64,000 nt of DNA. It comes from Cyanobacteria bacterium SBLK (lineage in GTDB: Bacteria > Cyanobacteriota > Cyanobacteriia > Cyanobacteriales > Spirulinaceae). This document shows, in pieces, positions 15,700-24,169 of this stretch. The notes beneath the pieces were generated by a model that saw nothing but the letters and a program-made list of their open reading frames with translations, did not search any database and was not told where the DNA came from. The translations under genes and the position numbers were made by a program. The stretch is taken from assembly GCA_017746715.1 (NCBI GenBank), contig JAGHZQ010000099.1, positions 62,001 to 126,000 on the forward strand, read 5' to 3'. The number at the start of each line of letters is the position of its first letter. Within the stretch, counting starts at the first letter, position 1.

Positions 15700-16494
15700 T
15701 TATAGCGAAGAAAGAAAAGATAAAGGATTGCTCATATTTTCAGCAAAACCCAGAATACCCCGATCGCGATATTCATAAATTAATTCTCCTCCAGCATCGA
15801 AGAGAAAAGTACCGCCTCGTTGCGTTAAATAAGATGAATCGGGGACATAAATTTTCCAATTGCTCAAAACTTCGGTCATATTTCGCAAGCGTAGAGTTGC
15901 CAATTCAAAAGGACGCTGAAAGCCATTTCCTCCAGCAGCTTTAAAAAATGAACCTTTCATCGGCGGTAACGGCGTGCCTTCAATAACTTCTTCATCGGCA
16001 ATTAATTGAGGCGCTTTTTTATCTCCCGTATAACCGCGAAACACTTCTTTTAACGTCCCCGGACTGGCAATTCCCGCACACATGAGCATCAAATTCAACC
16101 ACGATTTTTGCGATGCTGACAAGAGAGGAAAATTGATATTTAGACCCCGATAAAGTTGTAAGGAAGCGTGAATTTCTGCTGTTGGATCGACAAATAAACA
16201 TTCGGGAGGAAAGCCCGTATATTCGCAAAATTTGACCCCCGAATCGCGATCGCCAATGCCAATTGCACGCAGGTTTATTGCTTTTGCTTGGAGGGTTTCT
16301 CGTTCTCTTTGCAACCACCAAGCATATTCTAAACTATCAAAATCTCCCAATTGCGACCAAATGAGTACGAGCAATGGCGAACCGTGCAAACAACTCTCTA
16401 AAATGGGTTCGATTCTGCCATTACCCACTCGCAAACATTGAGTTTGCTCCAAAATCGAGTAAATGTCTGTAGGCTTTATGGGTTGAGATTGCAT
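15700..16494 (-). CDS. Prx-like (AhpC-TSA_2/PRXL2-type) thioredoxin-fold protein
   Basis: A 264-residue protein that fits the AhpC-TSA_2 group of peroxiredoxin-like proteins (plant relatives are chloroplast AAED1-like proteins). Visible features: SPLLVLIWSQLGDFDSLEYAWWLQRE where a thioredoxin active site would start, a central GIGDRDSGVKFCEYTGFPPECLFVDP, and the C-terminal RGGTFLFDAGGELIYEYRDRGILGFAE. The usual C-x-x-C is absent from the first strand-helix turn, so redox activity, if any, would depend on the later cysteines (KFCEY, ECLF). Its redox role in the cyanobacterial cell is unknown. Confidence 0.7.
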   Translation of the reverse strand: MQSQPIKPTDIYSILEQTQCLRVGNGRIEPILESCLHGSPLLVLIWSQLGDFDSLEYAWWLQRERETLQAKAINLRAIGIGDRDSGVKFCEYTGFPPECLFVDPTAEIHASLQLYRGLNINFPLLSASQKSWLNLMLMCAGIASPGTLKEVFRGYTGDKKAPQLIADEEVIEGTPLPPMKGSFFKAAGGNGFQRPFELATLRLRNMTEVLSNWKIYVPDSSYLTQRGGTFLFDAGGELIYEYRDRGILGFAENMSNPLSFLSSL

Positions 16495-16513
16495 TGCTCA
16501 AAAATTCTCTAAC

Positions 16514-17326
16514 TTATTGGGAAGGGAAAACCGTGGGGGAATTCAAAGAAAAAGGTGGAATGAGAAACTCTTCCTCTTCGTTAACAATACCGCCGATTTT
16601 TTCGCCTCGTGCCAAGCGCAACATTAGAGCATCTGCCCTTTCTTCTCGCCAATACTTGCTCTCAAATGTAGAAAACCGACGGGCGATCGCGAGAGACTGC
16701 TGCCAATTTCCAGATTTCAAGGCGAGATCGAACTCGTGCGTTAATTCTTCCCCTTTTGCCCACTCTTCTTCCCAAGCGGCGATCGCGCTGCGGGCGCGGG
16801 CGTGATAAGAACTGCGTGGAGAGACCAAACTCGCAAGGCGCAAGGCTTCCGATAAATTTCCGAGGTGAATTTGCTCCTCTGCTTGCTGCCAAAATTGATC
16901 CGACCAACCATCCAAAAACTTTTGTACCTCCCAATAAAGCGGGCGATCGCTATCCCAAGATTCGACGAGGGCGATCGCTGCGATTAGATCGTCCTCCCGT
17001 CCTGACTGTGCTGCCAATTGAGCGCAATAGAATCTTTCGCTATCGGAAGCCATCGGCGCGAGATTTTGACAATTTTGCCACGGCAAGCGCTGCAAGAGCC
17101 ACAAGGCGCTAATTCCCGCCCCTGCTACCACGATAATCGCAGCAATGGGAACGAAAAGAGAGAGCCTCCAACCGCCATAATTGCTCCGTTTTGGGGGTGT
17201 TGGCGATCGCGAATTAACTCTGCGAGAGGTTAAACGGATAATTTGCCGATTTCCCTGATGTTGGGTAACGAGGGACTCTTGGGGTGTCAATCGTTTTTGA
17301 CGAGGGAGTCTTTTGGTATCTAGCAC
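16514..17326 (-). CDS. Single-pass membrane protein with TPR-like helical domain
   Basis: A 270-residue protein. The first 50 residues are basic and probably cytoplasmic (RQKRLTPQESLVTQ...SRRVNSRS), residues about 55-77 form one membrane helix (LFVPIAAIIVVAGAGISALWLL), and the rest is alpha-helical with TPR-like alternation (EEQIHLGNLSEALRLASLV, LKSGNWQQSLAIARRFS). From memory, similar cyanobacterial proteins carry misleading chromosome segregation ATPase names; no ATP-binding motif is present. It lies 51 bp downstream of the TrpD-like gene on the same strand and may share its transcript. Function unknown. Confidence 0.65.
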   Translation of the reverse strand: MLDTKRLPRQKRLTPQESLVTQHQGNRQIIRLTSRRVNSRSPTPPKRSNYGGWRLSLFVPIAAIIVVAGAGISALWLLQRLPWQNCQNLAPMASDSERFYCAQLAAQSGREDDLIAAIALVESWDSDRPLYWEVQKFLDGWSDQFWQQAEEQIHLGNLSEALRLASLVSPRSSYHARARSAIAAWEEEWAKGEELTHEFDLALKSGNWQQSLAIARRFSTFESKYWREERADALMLRLARGEKIGGIVNEEEEFLIPPFSLNSPTVFPSQ

Positions 17327-17377
17327 GCTGAAGGCGATCGGTTTTATTCTCGGTGAACAAATATTAACCCATTTTGT

Positions 17378-18430
17378 TCAATTAAAGGAGGCGATCGCTT
17401 TTTGAATTTCCTCTAGCTTGCGAGCGACTTTGCCTGAAGCGAACAAAGATTCTACTTCTGCCAATCCTGCGTTGACATCGGCACAAATCCCGCAACGCCA
17501 AAGATAAAATCCTCCATTCCAAAGGGCAGTTTTCCATAGATCGGGGGTTTTTCCGTGGAGAATCTCCTGCATTTGCTTGATGAGTTGCCCTTTCGACTCC
17601 AAAGGAACTTCTTTGCCTCCGAGATCGTAATCCTTGGCATTGAGTTTTAAACGCTGAATTTCCGGATTGTCGGATCGCGAATAGGAAATAATGGCCGTGC
17701 GATCGCGAGGAAGATCGCAACTTCCTTCTAACCCCTTCACCAAGGTGTAATTTTTCGCCCGTCGCAATGCGAGCGCCCCTTGCATAAATTTCTCCGTGGG
17801 AGGATGAACGAATCCGGCAACGAGGTGAAATTCCCCGTCATAGGGCGGCCAAATCAGTTCTACCGTTGCTAAAGGGGGACGCTTGCCAATTTGATCGCGA
17901 TAGGTTGTTAGCTCGTGGGCGAGGGGAAAATGTTGGGGAAGATAAATAAAACCCATTCCCGTTTTTTCTAAGAGAATTTGGGAATTTTCGCGGGAAAGTT
18001 TGGCAAAATTCACCCCCAACCCCTGCCAAATTTCGACTAGGGGAATGCCGTATTTTGTGGGCATGACTTCCCCGCCGTGTTGGATGATAGAGATTCCTGC
18101 GGCGGTTAAAATCAGGGCGGTGAGGACGGTAACGGGGGCAAGGCGCGATCGCCCGTCGTAAGGGATTCCCATAATCGTAACGGCGGGAGCGTTTCCCCGA
18201 GATTTTAAGCGGGATCCCAAGCGATCGTAGGTGTCGAGCATTCCCGCTAACTCTTCGCTGGTGGGGCGTTTGATGCGATGGGCGATTAAAAATGCACCGA
18301 TTTGGGCGGGCGTTGCCTCTCGGGTTAACATCGCCCGCATTGCTTCTGCCGCCTCTTGTCGGCTTAAATTTTTACTGGTATGGGGACCGCTACCAATTTT
18401 TTTCAGCAGTTCTCGAAAAGCATTACTCAT
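17378..18430 (-). CDS. TrpD paralogue (anthranilate phosphoribosyltransferase family)
   Basis: A 350-residue member of the glycosyltransferase-family-3 phosphoribosyltransferases, close to TrpD. The N-terminal helical domain is present (SRQEAAEAMRAMLTREATPAQIGAFLIAHRIKRPTSEELAGM). Where TrpD has the PRPP loop GTGGD, this protein has IMGIPYDGRSRLAPVT, and where TrpD has KHGNR...SSKSGSAD it has IQHGGEVMPTKYG. The substrate-binding loops are therefore rebuilt, and tryptophan biosynthesis is unlikely. It lies 60 bp downstream of a LysR gene on the same strand, which may control it. Related to TrpD2-type proteins; substrate unknown. Confidence 0.78.
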   Translation of the reverse strand: MSNAFRELLKKIGSGPHTSKNLSRQEAAEAMRAMLTREATPAQIGAFLIAHRIKRPTSEELAGMLDTYDRLGSRLKSRGNAPAVTIMGIPYDGRSRLAPVTVLTALILTAAGISIIQHGGEVMPTKYGIPLVEIWQGLGVNFAKLSRENSQILLEKTGMGFIYLPQHFPLAHELTTYRDQIGKRPPLATVELIWPPYDGEFHLVAGFVHPPTEKFMQGALALRRAKNYTLVKGLEGSCDLPRDRTAIISYSRSDNPEIQRLKLNAKDYDLGGKEVPLESKGQLIKQMQEILHGKTPDLWKTALWNGGFYLWRCGICADVNAGLAEVESLFASGKVARKLEEIQKAIASFN

Positions 18431-18490
18431 AGGGGAACGGATAACGGAAATTCTTTCTTATTGTCCCCTTCTTTTTACGATGAAATAGAG

Positions 18491-19444
18491 CTAAGCAATA
18501 TATTCTTCTTCTTTTCTTTGCTGTTTTTGCAAGGTTTGCCGCACTAAATTGCAAAAATGTTGAATGGGAGGAATGAGGAGGCGATCGCAAGTGGTGACGA
18601 GAACGACTTGGCGGGTTAAATTGCTGTCTTCAATTCCTCCGGCGATCGCCTGAGTCGAGGCAATACTGCGGATGGCCAAACTGGGATCGTTTTGAGCCTC
18701 TACGAGGGCGCCTTGGGGCAACAGGGCGATCGCGTTACCCTGTCGGACGACTCCGCGAAAGGCATCGAGGGTATTGAGTTCCATCACGGCGTTCAAGGTT
18801 GCCCCAAACTTTTCAAAACGTTCTTGCACCAAGCGCTGCATGCCGTATCCGTCCTTAAAAACGACCTGCGGATAGCTCACTAATTCCGACCAAGGAACGC
18901 GATCGTGTTGGGTGAGGGGATGATTGGCAGCCATTAAAATCTGTACGGGTTCGTTATAAAGATGTTCGACAATGGTTTCGGGAGAGGCGGTTAAAAATTG
19001 ATTGTTCATGACAATCGCCACATCCACCAAATTATCCCGCAAGACTTTTAAGGCGCGATCGCTACCCAAGGCAGTCACCCGCAATTGTACTTCTGGATAA
19101 TCCCGGCAAAACTGTTGCAAAATGGGCGGTAGGTAATGGGCGCAGGCAGAATGAATGGCAGCAACGCAAAGTTCGGGTTGTTTGCCGTCCCGCAGTTCTG
19201 CTAATTCCCGCGTGGCGTTATCCCATTCTAAACAAATGCGCTTGGCTCTCGAGAGCAATTGCTCTCCGGCTACAGTTAATTTAACGCGAGCGGTACGATG
19301 AAACAAGGGCAAGCCCAATTCGCCTTCCAATGCCTGAATTTGGCGGCTGATGGTGGATTGCGTAATTCCGCACTGCTTGGCCGCCTGTCCGAAGTTTCCC
19401 GCATCCGCTACCGCTAAAAATGCCTGTAACTGCTCGATCCGCAT
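18491..19444 (-). CDS. LysR-family transcriptional regulator
   Basis: A 317-residue LysR regulator. The winged helix-turn-helix is at residues about 1-60 (MRIEQLQAFLAVADAGNFGQ then AAKQCGITQSTISRQIQALE), followed by the linker helix and a periplasmic-binding-protein-like effector domain with the typical LVDVAIVMN and GNAIALLPQGAL segments. The start is placed at ATG 19444, where the family begins; in-frame sequence up to 19525 has no similarity to LysR. It precedes the TrpD paralogue by 60 bp on the same strand. The co-inducer is unknown; cyanobacterial relatives sense carbon, nitrogen or redox metabolites. Confidence 0.9.
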   Translation of the reverse strand: MRIEQLQAFLAVADAGNFGQAAKQCGITQSTISRQIQALEGELGLPLFHRTARVKLTVAGEQLLSRAKRICLEWDNATRELAELRDGKQPELCVAAIHSACAHYLPPILQQFCRDYPEVQLRVTALGSDRALKVLRDNLVDVAIVMNNQFLTASPETIVEHLYNEPVQILMAANHPLTQHDRVPWSELVSYPQVVFKDGYGMQRLVQERFEKFGATLNAVMELNTLDAFRGVVRQGNAIALLPQGALVEAQNDPSLAIRSIASTQAIAGGIEDSNLTRQVVLVTTCDRLLIPPIQHFCNLVRQTLQKQQRKEEEYIA

Positions 19445-19860
19445 AGAGTGTATTCTCGATCGCACTATCACATTATCCCAAGACTCTAGCGGATCTCGGC
19501 GATCGGTTAGGTTATCAGCGAACAATATATTTATCAGTCACCGTCGAGATGAGAATCAAGCAAAATATTTCATAATCTTTTCTTATCTAAAAAGCTATTC
19601 AGTATAATACCTTGAGTGGAAGTGCGACTCTTGTAGGTTGAAGATGAGTGTAGGTTAAAGACGAGAATTCAATTAATAGAAAAACAATTGTTTTCACAAA
19701 AAATAACTTTAATACTTCTTTACATAAAGTTCAATTAAATTAAAGGACACAAAAATACCTACTTTTTACAAGCAGGTAAAATCAAAATATATCGTTCGAT
19801 CGATAACTTCTCTAAAAATCCACTATTCTAGAGGAGTCTATTCGACAGTCGAAAAATAGG
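19445..19860. other. AT-rich intergenic region with a short tandem repeat
   Basis: About 415 bp between the LysR start and the end of the PEP-CTERM gene. It must hold the LysR promoter. Two 17-bp tandem units, GTAGGTTGAAGATGAGT (19633-19649) and GTAGGTTAAAGACGAGA (19650-19666), could be an operator. Near 19835-19852 a TTCGAC-A-GTCGAA hairpin lies just downstream of the PEP-CTERM stop and may help terminate it. No coding sequence or RNA gene was recognised. Confidence 0.5.
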
Positions 19861-20457
19861 CTAACGCTGGATTGTCTGTTTCGATGGAGGGCATTTTTTA
19901 CGAAGTAAACCTTTGAGCGTTCCTACACTTCCCAAAATGACAAGTCCCAAAATTGTAGGGGGTTCTGGCACGGTCTCTGTCGTATCAATTCCCGATATTG
20001 TCAAGGTCATAGAACCGTTAGACCCACTCTGATTGATACCATTAACATCGTCTGCATAAACTTGAAACTGCAATAATCCCGCAGACAAACTCGCCAAATT
20101 TATAGTTGTACTTTCCGTTCTGCTAGAATCAAAGGCACCGGTAATGGGAACGTTGATTTCATCAAAGATTTTAATGATATTGCCCGATTGATCCACTAAA
20201 TCCACATCCAGCCTTTCTGGAGCGCCTGCGGAAATATCCAAATTTTCCCACTCAAATGTAAAGTTAAGGGTATTGCTTGCAAGGCTATTGATGTTGAAGG
20301 TAAAAGTATTCAGAGGAAAAGCAGATGCCCCGGCAAACAGGTCATCTTCAGTTCTGGTCTCTGAGAGGGTAAAATTGGCAGCTTTGACAGGGGAGGACAG
20401 AAAGAGAGTAGCAACGACGCAAATACCGGTGGCTGTAACAGTCAAGAATCTTTTCAT
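19861..20457 (-). CDS. PEP-CTERM sorting domain protein
   Basis: A 198-residue exported protein. Residues 1-26 are a signal peptide (MKRFLTVTATGICVVATLFL then SSPVKA), the middle is beta-rich and Ser/Thr/Asn-rich, and the C terminus has the tripartite PEP-CTERM signal: VPEPPTILG, a hydrophobic helix (LVILGSVGTLKGLL) and RKK. Such proteins are processed by an exosortase and placed at the cell surface or in the exopolysaccharide matrix. The body resembles generic cyanobacterial beta-sandwich PEP-CTERM proteins. No exosortase gene is in the window. Confidence 0.85.
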   Translation of the reverse strand: MKRFLTVTATGICVVATLFLSSPVKAANFTLSETRTEDDLFAGASAFPLNTFTFNINSLASNTLNFTFEWENLDISAGAPERLDVDLVDQSGNIIKIFDEINVPITGAFDSSRTESTTINLASLSAGLLQFQVYADDVNGINQSGSNGSMTLTISGIDTTETVPEPPTILGLVILGSVGTLKGLLRKKCPPSKQTIQR

Positions 20458-20586
20458 GGATCTTACCTAGATAACTTAAACGCTTGCCTCAATCACGATT
20501 ATCACAAATTTATCGGCAAAAAACAGATTTCTTTATGAACTCTTTATTGAAATCCATTCGCTTTACAGAAAATTCATATTCCTCAA

Positions 20587-22395
20587 ATGACTTATTGTTT
20601 GAATCCCCAATGTCCTAAGCCGCAAAATCCCAATAATTATCAATTTTGTTCGAGTTGTGGCTCGAAACTTCTTCTCGGCGATCGCTATCGCGCTTTAGAA
20701 CCAATGGTGAGAGGAGGAGGTGGGCGTACTTTTTTAGGGATTGACCTTCATCAATCCCATTGTATTATCAAACAAATTGCCGGTAAAAATGGGAAAGAAA
20801 GTCTTGCCAATTTTCGCAATGAAGCGCAGCAATTACAAACATTAGGACTGCATCCCAACATTCCCGAACTCATCGCTTATTTTGAAACGGCTTCTCATAT
20901 TCATAATTTTTCTCCCGTCCTCGTGCAAGAGTTTATCGAAGGTCAAAATATTGCCAAAGAAATCTATGATGAAACGACGATTCAAAATTTAATTGAAGAA
21001 GTTTTACCGATTTTGCAATTCATCCACGATTGTCATATCGTACATCGAGATATCAATCCACAAAATTTCATTCGTACCCCCGCAGGAACGTTATTTTTAG
21101 TCGATTTTAGTACGGCAAAAGTGACGGCAAAAACGGCCCTTGCCAAAACGGGAACGATGGTCGGTTCTGCTGCCTACGTCGCGCCGGAACAATTGCGAGG
21201 AAAAGCCGTTTATGCCAGCGATCTGTACAGTTTGGGGGTGATTTGCATTCATCTGCTGACGGGTTTTCATCCATTCGATTTGTTTGACAGTCACGAAGGA
21301 CGATGGCTCTGGGAAGATTATTTAGCAAATCCCGTCAAACCGGTTTTAAGCGATGTTTTCAAGAAAATGCTGGCGGATGCCGTCGGCGATCGCTACCAAT
21401 CGGCCGATGAAATTTACCGCGACTTACATGCCGGACAAACGTTGATTCCCACTATCATCCAATCGCGATCGCCCTCGCAAACTGCCTTTTCTTCGCTGAA
21501 GACCTTACAACCCGTTTGGTCTTGTTTTCGCACCTTAAAAGGGCATACAAGCTCTGTTTGCGCCCTTGCTTTTCATCCTAACGGTAAAATATTGGCCAGT
21601 GGGGGAGCCGATCGTGTCATCCGCTTTTGGGATGCAGACACGGGGACTTCCCAATTTAAAGTTCTTAAGGGACATTCTAGCATTATTACGGCAATTGTCT
21701 TTCAACCGCAAACAAATTTAATCATTAGTTGTAGCTGGGATTACCGAATTTGCTTCTGGAATTATGAGGAGGAACTAGCAGAAATCGAAGCGCATGCGGG
21801 TTGGATTAAAACTTTGGCGATTACTCGATCCAGTCAGCTTTTGGCCAGTGGTAGTGCGGATAAAACGGTTAAATTATGGGATGTTAATACTCGAAAATTA
21901 AAGCAAACATTATGGGGATGCGAAGGAGAAATCCGCAGTTTAGTTTTCAATCCAAAAGGCAATTTATTAATGGGAAGCGGTACGGATCGCGTAATTAGAA
22001 TTTGGGAGATCGATCGATCGCGAACTCGACAAATTCTTCAAGGTCATACCGGTGCGGTGAATGCTTTAGTCACGAGTCCGAGCGGTCGTATTTTGTTTAG
22101 TAGTGGGGAAGATCGAACGATTAAAATTTGGGATTTACAACAAGGAAAACTACAACGAGAATTACAAGGTCATACAGATTCTATCGAGACTTTAGCCATG
22201 AATTCAGAGGGTAATCTATTGGTTAGCGGTGGTAGCGATCGCATCGTTCGAATTTGGCATCCCGGTACGGGTCAATTATTACACGAACTTGCAGATCACG
22301 AAGCAGGAATCGAAGCCATTGCGATCGCTCCCGATAATCGAACAATTGCTACAGCTTCGCGAGATAAAACCATTAAACTCTGGAAATATCAATAA
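20587..22395 (+). CDS. Ser/Thr protein kinase with Zn-ribbon and WD40 propeller
   Basis: A 602-residue Hanks-type kinase of the cyanobacterial kinase-WD40 class. Order: Zn-ribbon C-x4-C...C-x2-C (residues about 4-24; CLNPQC, CSSCG), kinase domain about 33-290 (glycine loop MVRGGGGRTFLG, catalytic HRDINPQNF, LVDFSTAK for DFG, APEQL), then seven WD40 blades about 310-602 (repeated FHPNGKILASGGADRVIRFWD-like units). It is soluble, with no membrane helix between the domains. The catalytic loop has N in place of K in HRDxKxxN (HRDINPQN), common in this class; the glycine loop and DFS also vary, so activity is likely but should be tested. Confidence 0.92.
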   Translation: MTYCLNPQCPKPQNPNNYQFCSSCGSKLLLGDRYRALEPMVRGGGGRTFLGIDLHQSHCIIKQIAGKNGKESLANFRNEAQQLQTLGLHPNIPELIAYFETASHIHNFSPVLVQEFIEGQNIAKEIYDETTIQNLIEEVLPILQFIHDCHIVHRDINPQNFIRTPAGTLFLVDFSTAKVTAKTALAKTGTMVGSAAYVAPEQLRGKAVYASDLYSLGVICIHLLTGFHPFDLFDSHEGRWLWEDYLANPVKPVLSDVFKKMLADAVGDRYQSADEIYRDLHAGQTLIPTIIQSRSPSQTAFSSLKTLQPVWSCFRTLKGHTSSVCALAFHPNGKILASGGADRVIRFWDADTGTSQFKVLKGHSSIITAIVFQPQTNLIISCSWDYRICFWNYEEELAEIEAHAGWIKTLAITRSSQLLASGSADKTVKLWDVNTRKLKQTLWGCEGEIRSLVFNPKGNLLMGSGTDRVIRIWEIDRSRTRQILQGHTGAVNALVTSPSGRILFSSGEDRTIKIWDLQQGKLQRELQGHTDSIETLAMNSEGNLLVSGGSDRIVRIWHPGTGQLLHELADHEAGIEAIAIAPDNRTIATASRDKTIKLWKYQ

Positions 22396-22459
22396 TTAAA
22401 GCCAAAGAACCAATCTCTAATGTTAAAATAATGTTAAAATACTGAAAATTTTTTCTATA

Positions 22460-24169
22460 TTGATGTTTTTTCAGCATTTTAATATTGCTTATCGTCAGTT
22501 TGTGGATTTGCCAGCAGTAACCCCTCAGTGGTGGGTGAGGTTTGGCCAGCCGATAACTTTCAATAATGACATGACGTGGCAGGACGATCTTTGTACGGCT
22601 TATGAAATAGAACCCAAAGTTAGTTTAGATCGGAGATTTTGTGTAATCGGCGAAAGTCCTTCCCTCGTAGAGTCTCAACATGAGAAAAGCGATCGCCTTA
22701 GCAAATTATTGAATCGTTACGGAGATATTCCTCAAGCGATCGCTCAATTGCAAGGGACATTCGCTTTAGTTGTTTGGGATCGCGAAAATCGAGAATTGTG
22801 GCTGGCACGAGATCCGGTTGGAGAAAGAACGCTTTACTATACCTTTATCGGTTCGACTCTCTGGGTTGCACCTCGCTTAAAAACCCTTGCACCCTTTCAC
22901 CCTCGGGAATTGGATCTCGTAGCATTGCGAGACTATCTCTGCTGTGCATTCGTCCCGGGAGAGCAAACCCTCTGGCGTAATGTGCGGGAAGTTCGTCCCG
23001 GAACAATACACCGATGGTCTGAAGGAAAAAACAGTCCTGAAATTCAAGTGTATTGGCAACTGGAAGAGAAGACTGGAGATCGCGATCGATCTTTAGAATG
23101 GTACGCTCAACAATTGCGATCGCTCCTCGATCGGGTCGTACAAGAATCCTTACCCAAAGGAGAACCCGTTGGGGCTTATTTGTCTGGGGGATTGGATTCG
23201 AGTTCGATTACTGCCTTAGCCTGTCAATTTCACGATCGTCCCGTTCATACCTATTCCATTCATTTTGGTGCGGACTATCCCAATGAGTTAGAATTTGCCA
23301 ATTTAGTTGCCGAATATTGTGGCACGCAACATCATATTCTCGAAATTAAACCGCGAGAAGTCTGGAAAAATCTTCCTGTTACTCTGGCTCATTTAGACGA
23401 TCCCATCGGCGATCCCCTCACTGTTCCTAACTATTTATTGGGACAAGCAGCCAAACAAGAGGTTGGCGTTATTTTAAATGGAGAAGGAGGCGATCCTTGT
23501 TTTGGCGGACCGAAAAATAAGCCAATGTTATTATACGAACTTTATGATAATTTAAATGCTCATTCTCGCGATCGCCTGACTGCTTATTTAGATTCTTTTA
23601 AAAAATGTTTTCCTCATCTATCCCAATTATTAAAACCGGAAATTTGGCAAGCCGTTAAAGATACTCCTTATGTTTTCGCAACGGATTTAGATTCGCAAAA
23701 TCAATATTTAAATCGGCTCATGCTACTCAATATCAAGTTTAAAGGAGCCGATCATATTTTAACCAAGGTTAATAATCTCACGCGGGCGGCAGGAATAGAA
23801 GGGAGATCGCCATTATTCGATCGCCGAATAGTAGAGCTGAGTTTGCAAATTCCTCCAGAGTATAAACTCTCTGAAGCAAACGAAAAAGCCGTTTTAAAAG
23901 CGGCTGTTACCGATATTTTACCGGACTCAATTATCTATCGGCCTAAAAGTGGAATGCGAGTCCCCGTTCGCTGGTGGTTTTCCCGGTATTGGCAGCGCCG
24001 AACGAAAGCATTACTTTTGAATAAAAATGCTGCGATCGCTCCCTATGTAAATCAACAACTTATTCGTGAATTTTTTAATCCTCAAAGTCCCTGTTATCGT
24101 CGATTTGGGATTAAACTCTGGTTGTTAGTCAGTTTAGAAATTTGGCTGCAAACCTATCGTTCCCTTTAA
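22460..24169 (+). CDS. Asparagine synthetase-like amidotransferase lacking the glutaminase Cys
   Basis: A 569-residue protein with both parts of asparagine synthetase B. The N-terminal Ntn-hydrolase domain is recognisable (LQGTFALVVWDRENRELWLARDPVGERTLYY cut into blocks about residues 97-127) but begins MMFFQHFNIAYRQF, without the Met-Cys-Gly that supplies the catalytic nucleophile. The C-terminal synthetase domain has the ATP PP-loop SGGLDSSS (242-249). The downstream GEGADE-type motif reads GEGGDPCFGG. The protein may therefore use free ammonia, or form another amide bond as beta-lactam synthetases and lasso cyclases do. It ends overlapping a convergent gene by 4 bp. Confidence 0.82.
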   Translation: MMFFQHFNIAYRQFVDLPAVTPQWWVRFGQPITFNNDMTWQDDLCTAYEIEPKVSLDRRFCVIGESPSLVESQHEKSDRLSKLLNRYGDIPQAIAQLQGTFALVVWDRENRELWLARDPVGERTLYYTFIGSTLWVAPRLKTLAPFHPRELDLVALRDYLCCAFVPGEQTLWRNVREVRPGTIHRWSEGKNSPEIQVYWQLEEKTGDRDRSLEWYAQQLRSLLDRVVQESLPKGEPVGAYLSGGLDSSSITALACQFHDRPVHTYSIHFGADYPNELEFANLVAEYCGTQHHILEIKPREVWKNLPVTLAHLDDPIGDPLTVPNYLLGQAAKQEVGVILNGEGGDPCFGGPKNKPMLLYELYDNLNAHSRDRLTAYLDSFKKCFPHLSQLLKPEIWQAVKDTPYVFATDLDSQNQYLNRLMLLNIKFKGADHILTKVNNLTRAAGIEGRSPLFDRRIVELSLQIPPEYKLSEANEKAVLKAAVTDILPDSIIYRPKSGMRVPVRWWFSRYWQRRTKALLLNKNAAIAPYVNQQLIREFFNPQSPCYRRFGIKLWLLVSLEIWLQTYRSL

